Of a DNA stretch of 64,000 bases, positions 55,365 through 63,774 are shown piece by piece (the first letter of the stretch is position 1; each line of letters begins with the position of its first letter). Position numbers and translations under genes: made by a program. The stretch lies in the NCBI RefSeq assembly GCF_900102215.1, contig NZ_FNBG01000001.1, forward strand, positions 62,001 to 126,000, written 5' to 3'. The notes under the pieces are model-generated. The model was not told where the DNA came from and searched no databases. It was given only the letters and a program-made list of their open reading frames with translations. Source of the DNA: Fontibacillus panacisegetis. GTDB lineage: Bacteria; Bacillota; Bacilli; Paenibacillales; Paenibacillaceae.

Positions 55365-57515
55365 TTAACAGACCATACTCTCCCTCAGCACATTTTCTCG
55401 AATCGATATGACACCTACTCGTTTCACCCAGTTCCACAGAGGCTCCTCGTACGTTGCAGTTTGTCGATACCACTGAAGACAAGCTGTCGCTAATCGAACG
55501 GCTTCTTCTACATCTTCAGCTACACCCATTAGTTGTCCCTCACAAACAGGATGCTTTGCATGTCCACCTAGATAAACCTCAAAGCCCGCAGGTGAGCTGC
55601 AAATCCCTATCCCCTGAACTAACACACTCACAGCAGAATCAGTACTTTCTGTAACTGCCGCTTGGAGAGGATATGGCAATGATATATACTCCCATTCCGA
55701 TCTCAATCTTTGTGCAATCCTGTATAAGTTCTCTTGTACAACACTCCCTCCAGTACCATCCAGTTCCCCAGTTAAGACTCGAACCCCTCGATACAAAGGC
55801 TCCTTAAGCAGTGAATAAGAATCTATTTCCCTATCAGCGCCTAAGCCCAATAACTCCAAATAATAGCGGATGCTCGTACGACATAGGATACACCCGGTCC
55901 CCCTCTTCCAGCCCAGATAATTCATTAGATTAATTATTTCAGTATGACCACTGTTAACATTAAAGGTGGGTAATAGTTTCTGAACTTCTTTTTTTAACAA
56001 CTCATGGCTTAAATCAGTACAATCACACACCGGCAGCGCAGCTGACTTTGCCGTTAAATTTGATTCCGAATTTGTGATTTCACGTCTGCCATTACTTCCC
56101 CTCAACGTAAAATGAACCAGAGCTTCTACCATCGGACGGCAGCCACCACAGGAACCGGAAGCCTTCGTTTTGACCTTCACTTCATCTGCATTATTCAAAC
56201 CATGCTCTACAATGGTTGTCATAATATCATGCTTACTAACTCCGTTACAGGCACACACTGTCTCCTGATCAGGCAGGGTTGCAGCCGCTTTGTCTGCCGC
56301 ACTTGCATTATCGTTGCCGCTTGCCTCATCTGGAATTAACTCGGCAACTGAGGCCCCTTTTTTCACCATACCTAACAGTGTGGTTCCTTCAGATGTATCC
56401 CCGAACAGAATTGCTCCTGTTACTTTCCCTTCGGCCATCATCACCTTCTTGTAAGTACCCTGAATGGCATCGTAATTTTGGTATGCTATGTTACTATCAT
56501 CACCTGTAATCTCTCCAGCAGAAAAAACATCAACACCGGATACCTTTAGCTGCGAGTACGGAATCGAACCATTGTAAGACTCTGACTCCAGTCCGCAAAT
56601 CGCTCTGGCGAGAACTTTTCCTTGCTCATATAAAGGTGCGACCAATCCATAGCTTATACCGCGATGTTCAGCGCACTCACCTACTGCATAGACATCTGGC
56701 GCACTCGTCCGCATGAAGTCATCTACTACAATAGCCCGATTAGTGTGCAGCCCGCATTTCTGTGCTAATTCTATGTTTGGCCGAATTCCAACTGCTATAA
56801 CAACCACATCTGCATCAAGCTGGGTTCCATCTGAAAATCGCAGGCTTTGGACTCTTGTTCGCCCGGCGATCCTTGTTGTATTTTTTGAAAGGTGAAATCT
56901 CATCCCCTGTTTCTCTAGTTCTCGCTGCAGCATTCGGGCGGAAATAGGATCTAGCTGACGATTCATAATATAGGGTGCATTATGAATAACCTCGGTCTCC
57001 ATACCGAGATGAAGAAGTCCGCGGGCAGCCTCAAGGCCTAATAATCCACCTCCGATAACAGCAGCCCTGGAATAACTTCTCGACAACTCTGTCATCCTGT
57101 TGCAGTCATCCAATGTACGAAAAGATATGACTCCTTCGATATTCGTTCCATGGATTGGCGGAATAAATGGTGTAGAACCTGTAGCAATGATCAATACATC
57201 ATATCTCTTACGTATACCTGACACTGTATCGACATAACGTGCCTTCGTATCAATATGCCGAACGATCTCACCAGCCAGCAAAGTGATCCTATGCTCCTCG
57301 TACCAGTTCCAATCATTTAATATAATCTCTTGGAAGGAATGTTCACCTTGCAGCACTTTAGATAAAAGAATCCGATTGTAGTTTGGCCTTGGTTCAGAGC
57401 CGATCACCGTAATATCAAATAAATCCGGATCAAGCTTTAAAATTTCCTCTATGCATCTAATTCCTGACATCCCATTGCCGATGAGTAGTAATTTTCTTCT
57501 CTCCACGAGCTCCAC
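55365..57515 (-). CDS. nasB: Assimilatory nitrate reductase electron-transfer subunit
   Basis: 716 residues: an FAD/NAD(P) oxidoreductase part (GNGMSGIRCIEEIL, VIGGGLLGLEAARGL and VYAVGECAEHRG), a BFD-type [2Fe-2S] domain (CACNGVSKHDI ... GSCGGC), a second Cys-rich segment (CDCTDLSH ... GTGCILC), and a nitrite/sulfite-reductase half-domain at the C-terminus (about residues 600-690). This order is that of B. subtilis NasB (771 residues). The start is a GTG at 57515, with a second GTG three codons on. It is first in nasBC. Confidence 0.9.
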   Translation of the reverse strand: MELVERRKLLLIGNGMSGIRCIEEILKLDPDLFDITVIGSEPRPNYNRILLSKVLQGEHSFQEIILNDWNWYEEHRITLLAGEIVRHIDTKARYVDTVSGIRKRYDVLIIATGSTPFIPPIHGTNIEGVISFRTLDDCNRMTELSRSYSRAAVIGGGLLGLEAARGLLHLGMETEVIHNAPYIMNRQLDPISARMLQRELEKQGMRFHLSKNTTRIAGRTRVQSLRFSDGTQLDADVVVIAVGIRPNIELAQKCGLHTNRAIVVDDFMRTSAPDVYAVGECAEHRGISYGLVAPLYEQGKVLARAICGLESESYNGSIPYSQLKVSGVDVFSAGEITGDDSNIAYQNYDAIQGTYKKVMMAEGKVTGAILFGDTSEGTTLLGMVKKGASVAELIPDEASGNDNASAADKAAATLPDQETVCACNGVSKHDIMTTIVEHGLNNADEVKVKTKASGSCGGCRPMVEALVHFTLRGSNGRREITNSESNLTAKSAALPVCDCTDLSHELLKKEVQKLLPTFNVNSGHTEIINLMNYLGWKRGTGCILCRTSIRYYLELLGLGADREIDSYSLLKEPLYRGVRVLTGELDGTGGSVVQENLYRIAQRLRSEWEYISLPYPLQAAVTESTDSAVSVLVQGIGICSSPAGFEVYLGGHAKHPVCEGQLMGVAEDVEEAVRLATACLQWYRQTATYEEPLWNWVKRVGVISIRENVLRESMVC

Positions 57516-57534
57516 CGCCCTGTCTATCTAGGTC

Positions 57535-57613
57535 TAAAAAAACATAACAAGCCCTTTCCATATACAAATGAAAAGGGCGCCGTTGCCTTCTTGTTCAGCA
57601 CACCGTTGTGCTG
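57535..57613 (-). promoter_or_regulatory. ANTAR-type antitermination leader of nasBC
   Basis: On the minus strand: hairpin 1 (57596-57613) is CAGCAC-AACGGT-GTGCTG; hairpin 2 (57573-57590) is GAAGGC-AACGGC-GCCCTT with one bulge. Both hexanucleotide loops have A at position 1 and G at position 4, the ANTAR target signature. The 3' arm of hairpin 2 is also the 5' arm of a terminator (57551-57578, stem around GCCCTTTT) followed by TTGTTATGTTTTTTTT. The arrangement predicts antitermination by a NasR/NasT-type ANTAR protein in response to nitrate. Confidence 0.85.
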
Positions 57614-57628
57614 GATTTAATTAAGTTC

Positions 57629-57657
57629 AGATTAGTCGATCCTATAGTTAATGTCAA
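57629..57657 (-). promoter_or_regulatory. Promoter of nasBC
   Basis: On the minus strand TTGACA (57652-57657) and TAATCT (57629-57634) are spaced 17 bases. The -35 overlaps a GlnR/TnrA box (57652-57668). Confidence 0.6.
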
Positions 57658-57668
57658 TATAGTTAACA
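57652..57668. promoter_or_regulatory. GlnR/TnrA box at the nasB promoter
   Basis: TGTCAATATAGTTAACA matches TGTNA-N7-TNACA exactly and overlaps the nasB -35. TnrA and GlnR control nas genes in B. subtilis, so nitrogen-status control is likely. Confidence 0.7.
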
Positions 57669-57711
57669 CAAAAAAACGATTTTTAAATAAAATTATTTTT
57701 TTGAAAATTTA

Positions 57712-57728
57712 TGTTATTTATATTGACA
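57712..57728. promoter_or_regulatory. GlnR/TnrA box at the nitrate transporter promoter
   Basis: TGTTATTTATATTGACA matches the consensus exactly and covers the transporter -35 element (57723-57728). Confidence 0.7.
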
Positions 57729-57752
57729 TTAAATTCATAGATTATCTATAAT
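57723..57752 (+). promoter_or_regulatory. Promoter of the nitrate transporter gene
   Basis: TTGACA (57723-57728) and TATAAT (57747-57752) with 18 bases between, both perfect hexamers. Confidence 0.75.
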
Positions 57753-57789
57753 TTGAATCAAAATCACAATGTTGTGATAGATATTCTTA

Positions 57790-57868
57790 CAGATACACAA
57801 AGACGTGTTCTGTAATTGGGGCAATGAGGCCGCAAATCGTTCTTTCACAGGGCGTATTGCGGCCTTTT
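57790..57868 (+). promoter_or_regulatory. ANTAR-type antitermination leader of the nitrate transporter
   Basis: Hairpin 1 (57790-57812): CAGA-t-ACAC, loop AAAGAC, GTGTTCTG. Hairpin 2 (57816-57835): TTGGGGC, loop AATGAG, GCCGCAA. Both loops have A1 and G4. The 3' arm of hairpin 2 (GCCGCAA) is also the 5' arm of the terminator GGCCGCAA ... TTGCGGCC-TTTT (57828-57868). Formation of hairpin 2 and the terminator exclude each other, as in known ANTAR leaders. The loop sequences differ from the nasB ones but obey the same rule. Confidence 0.85.
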
Positions 57869-57917
57869 CTGCCTTATCAGATGAAAAAGAATGTAAATCG
57901 GATTAGGAGTGATTAAG

Positions 57918-59156
57918 ATGGAGAAAAAAAGTTTTTGGCAAAGCGGGCATAAGCCCTCACTGTTTGGAGCATTTTTGTACTTTGACATCAGCTTTATGAT
58001 TTGGGGAATGCTCGGACCGCTTGCGGTTGTTATTGCCGAAGACTTTCCCATGAGCCCGGTACAAAAGGCGAATCTAGTTGCGTTGCCGATTTTAGGGGGA
58101 TCTATTCTACGACTTGTTCTCGGTTTTCTCGCTGACCGGATCGGACCTAAGCTGACCGCACAAATCGGGATGTTAAGTACATTAATTCCTCTGCTGCTAG
58201 GCTGGTTATGGGTAGATTCGCTGAACCAATTGTATATTGTCGCTCTACTACTTGGGATTGCCGGGGCCTCCTTTGCTGCTGCTCTTCCTCTGGCAGGTCA
58301 ATGGTATCCCAAGGAACATCAAGGCTTGGCAATGGGTATTGCTGGAGCTGGCAATAGCGGCACTGTATTAGCTACATTGTTCGCCAACAGGATCGCCCAA
58401 CATTTTGGCAGCTGGGAAATTGTATTTGGACTTGCGATCATTCCAATTGTCATCGTCTTCATCTACTTCTCATTGTTTGCACATAACAGCCCAAATCGGC
58501 CCGCGAAAAAAACATTGTCCGAATACAGCAACGTTATCAAGCAGCGTGACGCATGGGTATTCTGTGCATTGTATTGTGTAACCTTCGGCGGATTCGTTGG
58601 TCTGGCTAACTACTTAACGATTTTTTTCAATACCCAATATGGTCTTTCACCAATTATGGCGGCAGACATCACAACTCTCTGTGTCATTTCAGGCAGCTTT
58701 TTCCGTCCAGTTGGGGGATTTTTAGCGGATCGGATCGGCGGGACACGAATGCTGATGATTCTATATGCTGGAGCAGCGATCATGCTGGCTAGTGTGTCCT
58801 TCTTGCCTCCGCTTATTGTTGTCGTTGCCCTATTATTTATTGGAATGATGTGCCTTGGCGCAGGAAATGGCTCCGTATTCCAGCTTGTACCGCAGCGCTT
58901 TGGTGGCGAGATTGGTCTTGTCACTGGCATAGTCGGAGCAGCCGGAGGTTTGGGAGGATATGCTCTACCTTTAATTCTTGGGAGATTGTATCAGCTAACC
59001 GGATCATATACTCCAGGGTTCATCATTTTAAGTCTCATTGCTGGAGGATCATTTATTCTAATATTTGTGATGCAAATGAAATGGCGTAGAAGCTGGTTAA
59101 GCAAGATCCACACTCCACGTACAGCAATAACTCCGATAGATTCGGCTAAGGCATAA
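57918..59156 (+). CDS. Nitrate/nitrite transporter, NarK/NasA family (MFS)
   Basis: 412 residues from the ATG at 57918 (TAGGAG eight bases upstream). Twelve hydrophobic helices and the two nitrate signatures: GIAGAGNSGTVLATLFANR in helix 5 and GIVGAAGGLGGYALPLIL in helix 11, with the conserved Arg in SILRLVLGFLADRIGPK. It imports nitrate (or exchanges it for nitrite). It is divergent from nasBC with its own ANTAR-type leader, and lies next to narGHJI, so it could serve either pathway; narK and nasA cannot be told apart from sequence alone. Confidence 0.9.
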   Translation: MEKKSFWQSGHKPSLFGAFLYFDISFMIWGMLGPLAVVIAEDFPMSPVQKANLVALPILGGSILRLVLGFLADRIGPKLTAQIGMLSTLIPLLLGWLWVDSLNQLYIVALLLGIAGASFAAALPLAGQWYPKEHQGLAMGIAGAGNSGTVLATLFANRIAQHFGSWEIVFGLAIIPIVIVFIYFSLFAHNSPNRPAKKTLSEYSNVIKQRDAWVFCALYCVTFGGFVGLANYLTIFFNTQYGLSPIMAADITTLCVISGSFFRPVGGFLADRIGGTRMLMILYAGAAIMLASVSFLPPLIVVVALLFIGMMCLGAGNGSVFQLVPQRFGGEIGLVTGIVGAAGGLGGYALPLILGRLYQLTGSYTPGFIILSLIAGGSFILIFVMQMKWRRSWLSKIHTPRTAITPIDSAKA

Positions 59157-59189
59157 ATGAATACAGGGTATTCGTTAATATCATGCATA

Positions 59190-59764
59190 AACAAAGAGGG
59201 TGTTCCTCAGTCATCTGCGATGACTTTTGGGACACCCCCGCTTCTTAGCAGTGGAAAGGCAAGATGTCAGGAAAAGCATGTAAAAACAACTATGACGCCC
59301 AAGCGTCACCACCTAAAATGAAAATAAGATACTCCAAATTTCCAAATTGCGCTTTATCGAAATAGTACAGCTAGCTTATTCGTGAGAAGTCAGAGGATTG
59401 CAGATCGAACACAGTAGAGGAAAAAATCTCCTTTATTTTCGAAAATGAGATGATTTTAAAGAAAATAGAGGAATTATTTTCCTTTATCCTTACTGAAATT
59501 GCCCTAAAATTCCAAAAACAAGCGTTTATCACCAAAATAGAGGAATTAAGTTCCTTTATTTTATGATCTTGAGCGAATCCTGATGGAATAGGGGAACTTT
59601 TTTCCTTTATTGATACCGAAGTGCTGAGATAGGCTGAAAACGCCCAACTTACACATGAGATACGGTCATGGAATGTGGCGGGATCAAGTGGTGCAGGGAT
59701 CGCCTTCCTTGCACCGCTATTTCTAGTTTTGACACTAAACCTACTTTTGGGACAGCCCCTTTGT
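59190..59764 (+). repeat. Interspersed intergenic repeat, copy 4 (mosaic)
   Basis: Left end AACAAAGAGGGTGTTCC and right end GGGACAGCCCCTTTGTT are inverted repeats. The left end has the same hairpin idea (AGTCATC ... GATGACT). The middle (about 59330-59648) is nearly identical to copy 2, and the right part (59655-59760) nearly identical to copy 1, so this copy is a mosaic. The right end runs into the hydrolase gene and supplies its stop codon. Confidence 0.75.
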
Positions 59765-60751
59765 TTCATAAAAATCATGATAAAACTGCAGCAGCTCATC
59801 CAGATACGGCTGTAATATCTCATTTTCGCTGCGATATATTTCATGTTTGGAGCCAATGATTCTGGTTAACCTTCCATTTGCCAGATAAGAAATGAAACGA
59901 TTCTGTCCCCCCGGCTTAACGAGTGAATCATGTTCTGCCTGAAACAGGAGCACAGGAACCGTTACCCTGCTGCAATTCTTCCGATTCACAATCTGCTTGA
60001 CGGTTCTTAAAGATTCCCGCATCCATTGATAGGTTGCCGCACTGTTCTGCAAATATGGCGTTTTGATCCGTTTATTCAAATAATAATTAAATCTTGCGAG
60101 AGAGGTAGCTACCCCCTCTTCAAAAGGTTCGTCCTCCCGAAATGGCTTATGGATAAACAATGGCTTCCTTTTATTACCGACAAAACTCTGATAACCCGCA
60201 TACAGCTTTGCGGCAAACATCGGAATATTGCCTGAATCAAGCTCCAGCATTGGGGCAGTCAGCACTGCACGATCAAATACGCCTGGATAAAGCTCCAAAT
60301 AACGAGCACCAATGGCTCCGCCCATTGAATGGGCATATAAAAATAGCGGCTTCTCATTTAGATTTTGCAAAACTATATGTATCATGAAATGGTGAAAATC
60401 CTGAATATAATCATCAAATCGCTCTACATGAGTTAGCCACATTTCCTCTGCTGCACGATATGAACGACCATGTCCACGATGTTCACATATAAAAACCTGA
60501 TATCCAGCCTGCACAAAATAATAGATCATTTCTGCGAATTTATCACAGGATTCTGCAAAACCATGGCTTATCACAATACTTCCGACATATGCATCCGGTG
60601 TGTACCGTTCCCAATAAATTTCTTCACCTTTCATTCGTTCGAACCGACCTGAGGTTCTTATAGCAGATATCGCAGGCTCCACTATGCCTAACATATCAGA
60701 TTCATAATTACTTTCAGAAATACAGGAAATGACTAAGCATGTGGTGTTCAT
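59741..60751 (-). CDS. Alpha/beta hydrolase (monoacylglycerol lipase-like)
   Basis: 336 residues. The oxyanion region GSIVISHGFAESCDKFAE, the nucleophile elbow LYAHSMGGAIGARY, the acid in LLFQAEHDSLVKPGG and the His in GSKHEIYRSENEIL match lysophospholipase/MGL-type Ser hydrolases (hydrolase_4). It probably acts on lysolipids or acylglycerols. The last five codons (GLSQK, then TAG at 59741-59743) come from the end of repeat copy 4, so the natural C-terminus has been replaced or trimmed. Confidence 0.85.
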   Translation of the reverse strand: MNTTCLVISCISESNYESDMLGIVEPAISAIRTSGRFERMKGEEIYWERYTPDAYVGSIVISHGFAESCDKFAEMIYYFVQAGYQVFICEHRGHGRSYRAAEEMWLTHVERFDDYIQDFHHFMIHIVLQNLNEKPLFLYAHSMGGAIGARYLELYPGVFDRAVLTAPMLELDSGNIPMFAAKLYAGYQSFVGNKRKPLFIHKPFREDEPFEEGVATSLARFNYYLNKRIKTPYLQNSAATYQWMRESLRTVKQIVNRKNCSRVTVPVLLFQAEHDSLVKPGGQNRFISYLANGRLTRIIGSKHEIYRSENEILQPYLDELLQFYHDFYETKGLSQK

Positions 60752-60858
60752 TATTTTTCTCCTTCCAGCGCGCCAATAACTCTCTTCTCATTATATAGAA
60801 GAAAAATTAGTCCGCCTAGTACAGAACACCGCGGCAACCCGGGTACATAATATCACAA

Positions 60859-60880
60859 GACCTGACGAAACCGCCAGGTC
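60859..60880 (-). terminator. Hairpin after narI
   Basis: GACCTG-g-CG-gttt-CG-t-CAGGTC on the minus strand, 35 bases past the narI stop. The T run is poor (TTGTGATATT), so it may be a processing or partial terminator. Confidence 0.45.
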
Positions 60881-60915
60881 CTTGGTGACAAACCAAAATT
60901 TTAATTACAAGATAA

Positions 60916-61608
60916 CTAAATCTTGTTTCTTCCTTCCGATCTTGTACGATATTGCTGCGGCGCTCGGCCTGGATAACGAGCAGGAAACGAAAACATATGC
61001 ACCAGCATTGTGAACGGAATCGAAGCAAACAAAAGAAAAGCAACGATGATATGGATTTGAAACAGAAGCGGGACTTCTTTCATGAGCTGGTACTTTGGCT
61101 GAAAGATGAAAAGACTTCGAAACCATGGACCAATGGATGTTCTGTACTCATAGGCGGTTACGGTCGTGTTATAGATTAATGTCATACCTGTTCCAAGACC
61201 CGCTGTAATCAACAGCATAATACCTGAGAAATAGTCAGCGAACTTAGCGTGTTTACGTATTCGCCTGTTTGTTAACCTTCTTATGATCAGCACGATAATC
61301 CCGACTACGACCATAAGACCGGCAATCCCGCCGCCCGCAATTGCGAATATATGGTATATTTCATCCGAGACACCAAGAGACAAATACACGCTTCTAGGGA
61401 TAAGAACACCCATTACATGGCCCACAAGAGCGAAAATAATGCCCCAGTGAAATAAAGTAGACCCCACTCTGAGCCATTTCTTTTCAAACATTTCAGTGGA
61501 TGGAGCAGTCCAGCTCTTCTGACGATAGGCGAAACGATATAGAAGTCCTATGATCATCATCGCCAAAGTGATGTACGGGAAAATAACCCACCAGAAAATA
61601 TCGGCCAT
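60916..61608 (-). CDS. narI: Respiratory nitrate reductase gamma subunit
   Basis: 230 residues from the ATG at 61608, preceded by GGAGG (a longer frame exists). Five hydrophobic helices with the heme-ligating His residues in STLFHWGIIFALVGHVMGVL and LLFQIHIIVAFLLFASIPFTMLVHMF (two each side). It is the di-heme b membrane anchor that takes electrons from menaquinol. It starts one base after narJ. Confidence 0.9.
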   Translation of the reverse strand: MADIFWWVIFPYITLAMMIIGLLYRFAYRQKSWTAPSTEMFEKKWLRVGSTLFHWGIIFALVGHVMGVLIPRSVYLSLGVSDEIYHIFAIAGGGIAGLMVVVGIIVLIIRRLTNRRIRKHAKFADYFSGIMLLITAGLGTGMTLIYNTTVTAYEYRTSIGPWFRSLFIFQPKYQLMKEVPLLFQIHIIVAFLLFASIPFTMLVHMFSFPARYPGRAPQQYRTRSEGRNKI

Positions 61609-61609
61609 A

Positions 61610-62278
61610 TTAAACCTCCATCCCATTACAAAAGTTCATACTTGGCATCGAAATATCTCCTCTTGCCATCCCGTCCATTCCATAAAGAACAGGGTAAGGC
61701 AAATCTTCTATGTCAGCGGCTTCTCTTGTATGTGTCAGTTTCTCGATATCTTCTGCTGTCGGTTCACCGAACACATCATTAATTAAAATGCTGAAGCAAG
61801 ATTTGTAAGGATGGCCATCAGGCAAATAATCAGCAATTTTTTTAGTGGCAACTGACAATCTTCTCTCCAGCGCCTTAATGTGAACATTATCATTCGAAAC
61901 TGCGAGCAGCTCGTAAAGTGCAGGGATGTAGTCAGCAAGCTCACCATACGCTGGAGTAAATCCTGCATCCGCAATAATATTTTTTAGTAAAATGAGCGCC
62001 GCCCCTCGATCACGACTATCACCAAGCTCCATCGCAGTCAAATAGAGACCTGTATCTTCCTTCATATCAAATGTTGTGACATATAGCTCTTGCAGCTCCA
62101 TTACCGTATTACCGCACAGTTGACTTAGTGCTAATGACAATCCTTGCTTGAGATCATCACCCAGAGGCCATTCTTGAATAGCCATCAATATTCCATTCCG
62201 TTCATCTGGAAAGCAATGATCCGGATACCCGATCATTCGTGCTACAGCAGCCAGAATGAATCTCTTCTCCTCGTTCAT
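61610..62278 (-). CDS. narJ: Nitrate reductase assembly chaperone
   Basis: 222 residues of the TorD/NarJ family: YPDHCFPDERNGILMA, then LQELYVTTFDMKEDTGLYLT (the conserved FD-x-x-x-x-x-L-YLT motif), ELADYIPALYELL and LPYPVLYGMDGMA. It inserts the molybdenum cofactor into NarG and is not part of the final complex. It overlaps narH by four bases. Confidence 0.9.
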   Translation of the reverse strand: MNEEKRFILAAVARMIGYPDHCFPDERNGILMAIQEWPLGDDLKQGLSLALSQLCGNTVMELQELYVTTFDMKEDTGLYLTAMELGDSRDRGAALILLKNIIADAGFTPAYGELADYIPALYELLAVSNDNVHIKALERRLSVATKKIADYLPDGHPYKSCFSILINDVFGEPTAEDIEKLTHTREAADIEDLPYPVLYGMDGMARGDISMPSMNFCNGMEV

Positions 62279-63774
62279 CGGGTGTTCTCCTTTCTCAGAG
62301 CAGAAGGGATGACCCCTTCGGGTGGAGCGATTCCTTCAATGCTACATGCTCCCTGCTTGTAATGAAGATTATCATCCATCTCTCTACGTCCCGTAGGAAT
62401 TACAAAACGTTCATTATATTTAGCTACAGCAAACAGACGCGCCATTTCCTCGATATCATCTACAGACATACCTGCTTCCTGAAGCAATTTGCTATGCCTG
62501 AGCTCATCCATACCCCCCATTGTCTTGTTCCGCATATGGACCCTCATTGCGGTCATTTTCAGAAGCACACGACGTATTACATCTGTATCTCCGGCGGTAA
62601 GGAGCGATGCAAGATACTCCATAGGAATACGCATCTGATCAACAGCAGGAATATAGTGATCGGTCTGAAGTGCATCCTCTTCGATATGATTCATGATCGG
62701 GCTTAACGGAGGAATATACCACACCATCGGTAGTGTTCGATATTCAGGATGCAGTGGTAACGCCACCTTCCATTTCATAGCCAGTTTGTACACAGGAGAG
62801 TTCTGCGCAGCATCAATCCATGCGTCCGTAATGCCTGCGGCACGAGCCGCTTCGATTACGTCAGGATCAAATGGGTCCTTGAACACAGAAAGCTGTGATT
62901 CATATAAATCCTGAGGGTTTTCCACAGAAGCCGATTCTTTTATTTGATCCGCATCATACAGAACAACTCCTATATAACGAATACGTCCAACACAGGTCTC
63001 CGAGCAAATCGTTGGCAGTCCCGCTTCAGTCCGTGGATAGCAAAAATTACATTTTTCCGCCTTATGTGTGTTCCAGTTGTAATACACCTTATGGTACGGA
63101 CAGCCATTCATGCAAAAACGCCACCCACGGCAAGCATCCTGATCCACCAAGACGATTCCATCTTCATCTCGTTTATACAGTGCGCCGGAAGGACAAGAGG
63201 CAACACAAGAAGGATTTAGACAATGCTCACAGATCCGGGGCAGATACATCATGAACGTTTTTTCATACTCCATTGCTATATGCTCCTGGAGCTTTTTGAT
63301 GTTAGGGTCCATCGGAACAATCTCACTGCCACCCGCAAGGTCATCATCCCAATTGGGTCCCCACTCTGGCTTGTCTATAAATTCCCCGGTAATCATCGAT
63401 ACAGGGCGTGCGACTGGAAGGTTCTCTCTCTTGGGACTGTGAATAAGGTTATCGTAATCGTAGGTCCAAGGCTCATAGAAATCATCTATAGTCGCCATAT
63501 TCGGATTATAAAAAATGTTCGCCAGCTTCGTAATAGGTCCTCCAGCACGTAGAGTCAAGCGGCCATTACGCAGGACCCAACCACCTTTGAACTTGCCTGT
63601 GTCCTCCCACTTTTTCGGATATCCCGGTCCTGGACGTGTCTCAACATTGTTAAACCACATGTACTCGGCACCTGGTCTGTTGGTCCAAGTGTTCTTGCAT
63701 GTAACGGAGCACGTATGACAGCCAATGCATTTGTCCAGGTTCATAACCATTACAACTTGCGTTTTAATCCTCAA
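62275..63774 (-). CDS. narH: Respiratory nitrate reductase beta subunit
   Basis: 499 residues with four Cys clusters: CIGCHTCSVTCKNTW, CEHCLNPSCVASCPSG, CRGWRFCMNGCPYHKVYYNW (where Trp takes a Cys place and gives a [3Fe-4S] cluster) and CNFCYPRTEAGLPTICSETC. It conducts electrons from NarI to NarG. It overlaps narG by 11 bases. Length is normal. Confidence 0.95.
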   Translation of the reverse strand: MRIKTQVVMVMNLDKCIGCHTCSVTCKNTWTNRPGAEYMWFNNVETRPGPGYPKKWEDTGKFKGGWVLRNGRLTLRAGGPITKLANIFYNPNMATIDDFYEPWTYDYDNLIHSPKRENLPVARPVSMITGEFIDKPEWGPNWDDDLAGGSEIVPMDPNIKKLQEHIAMEYEKTFMMYLPRICEHCLNPSCVASCPSGALYKRDEDGIVLVDQDACRGWRFCMNGCPYHKVYYNWNTHKAEKCNFCYPRTEAGLPTICSETCVGRIRYIGVVLYDADQIKESASVENPQDLYESQLSVFKDPFDPDVIEAARAAGITDAWIDAAQNSPVYKLAMKWKVALPLHPEYRTLPMVWYIPPLSPIMNHIEEDALQTDHYIPAVDQMRIPMEYLASLLTAGDTDVIRRVLLKMTAMRVHMRNKTMGGMDELRHSKLLQEAGMSVDDIEEMARLFAVAKYNERFVIPTGRREMDDNLHYKQGACSIEGIAPPEGVIPSALRKENTR

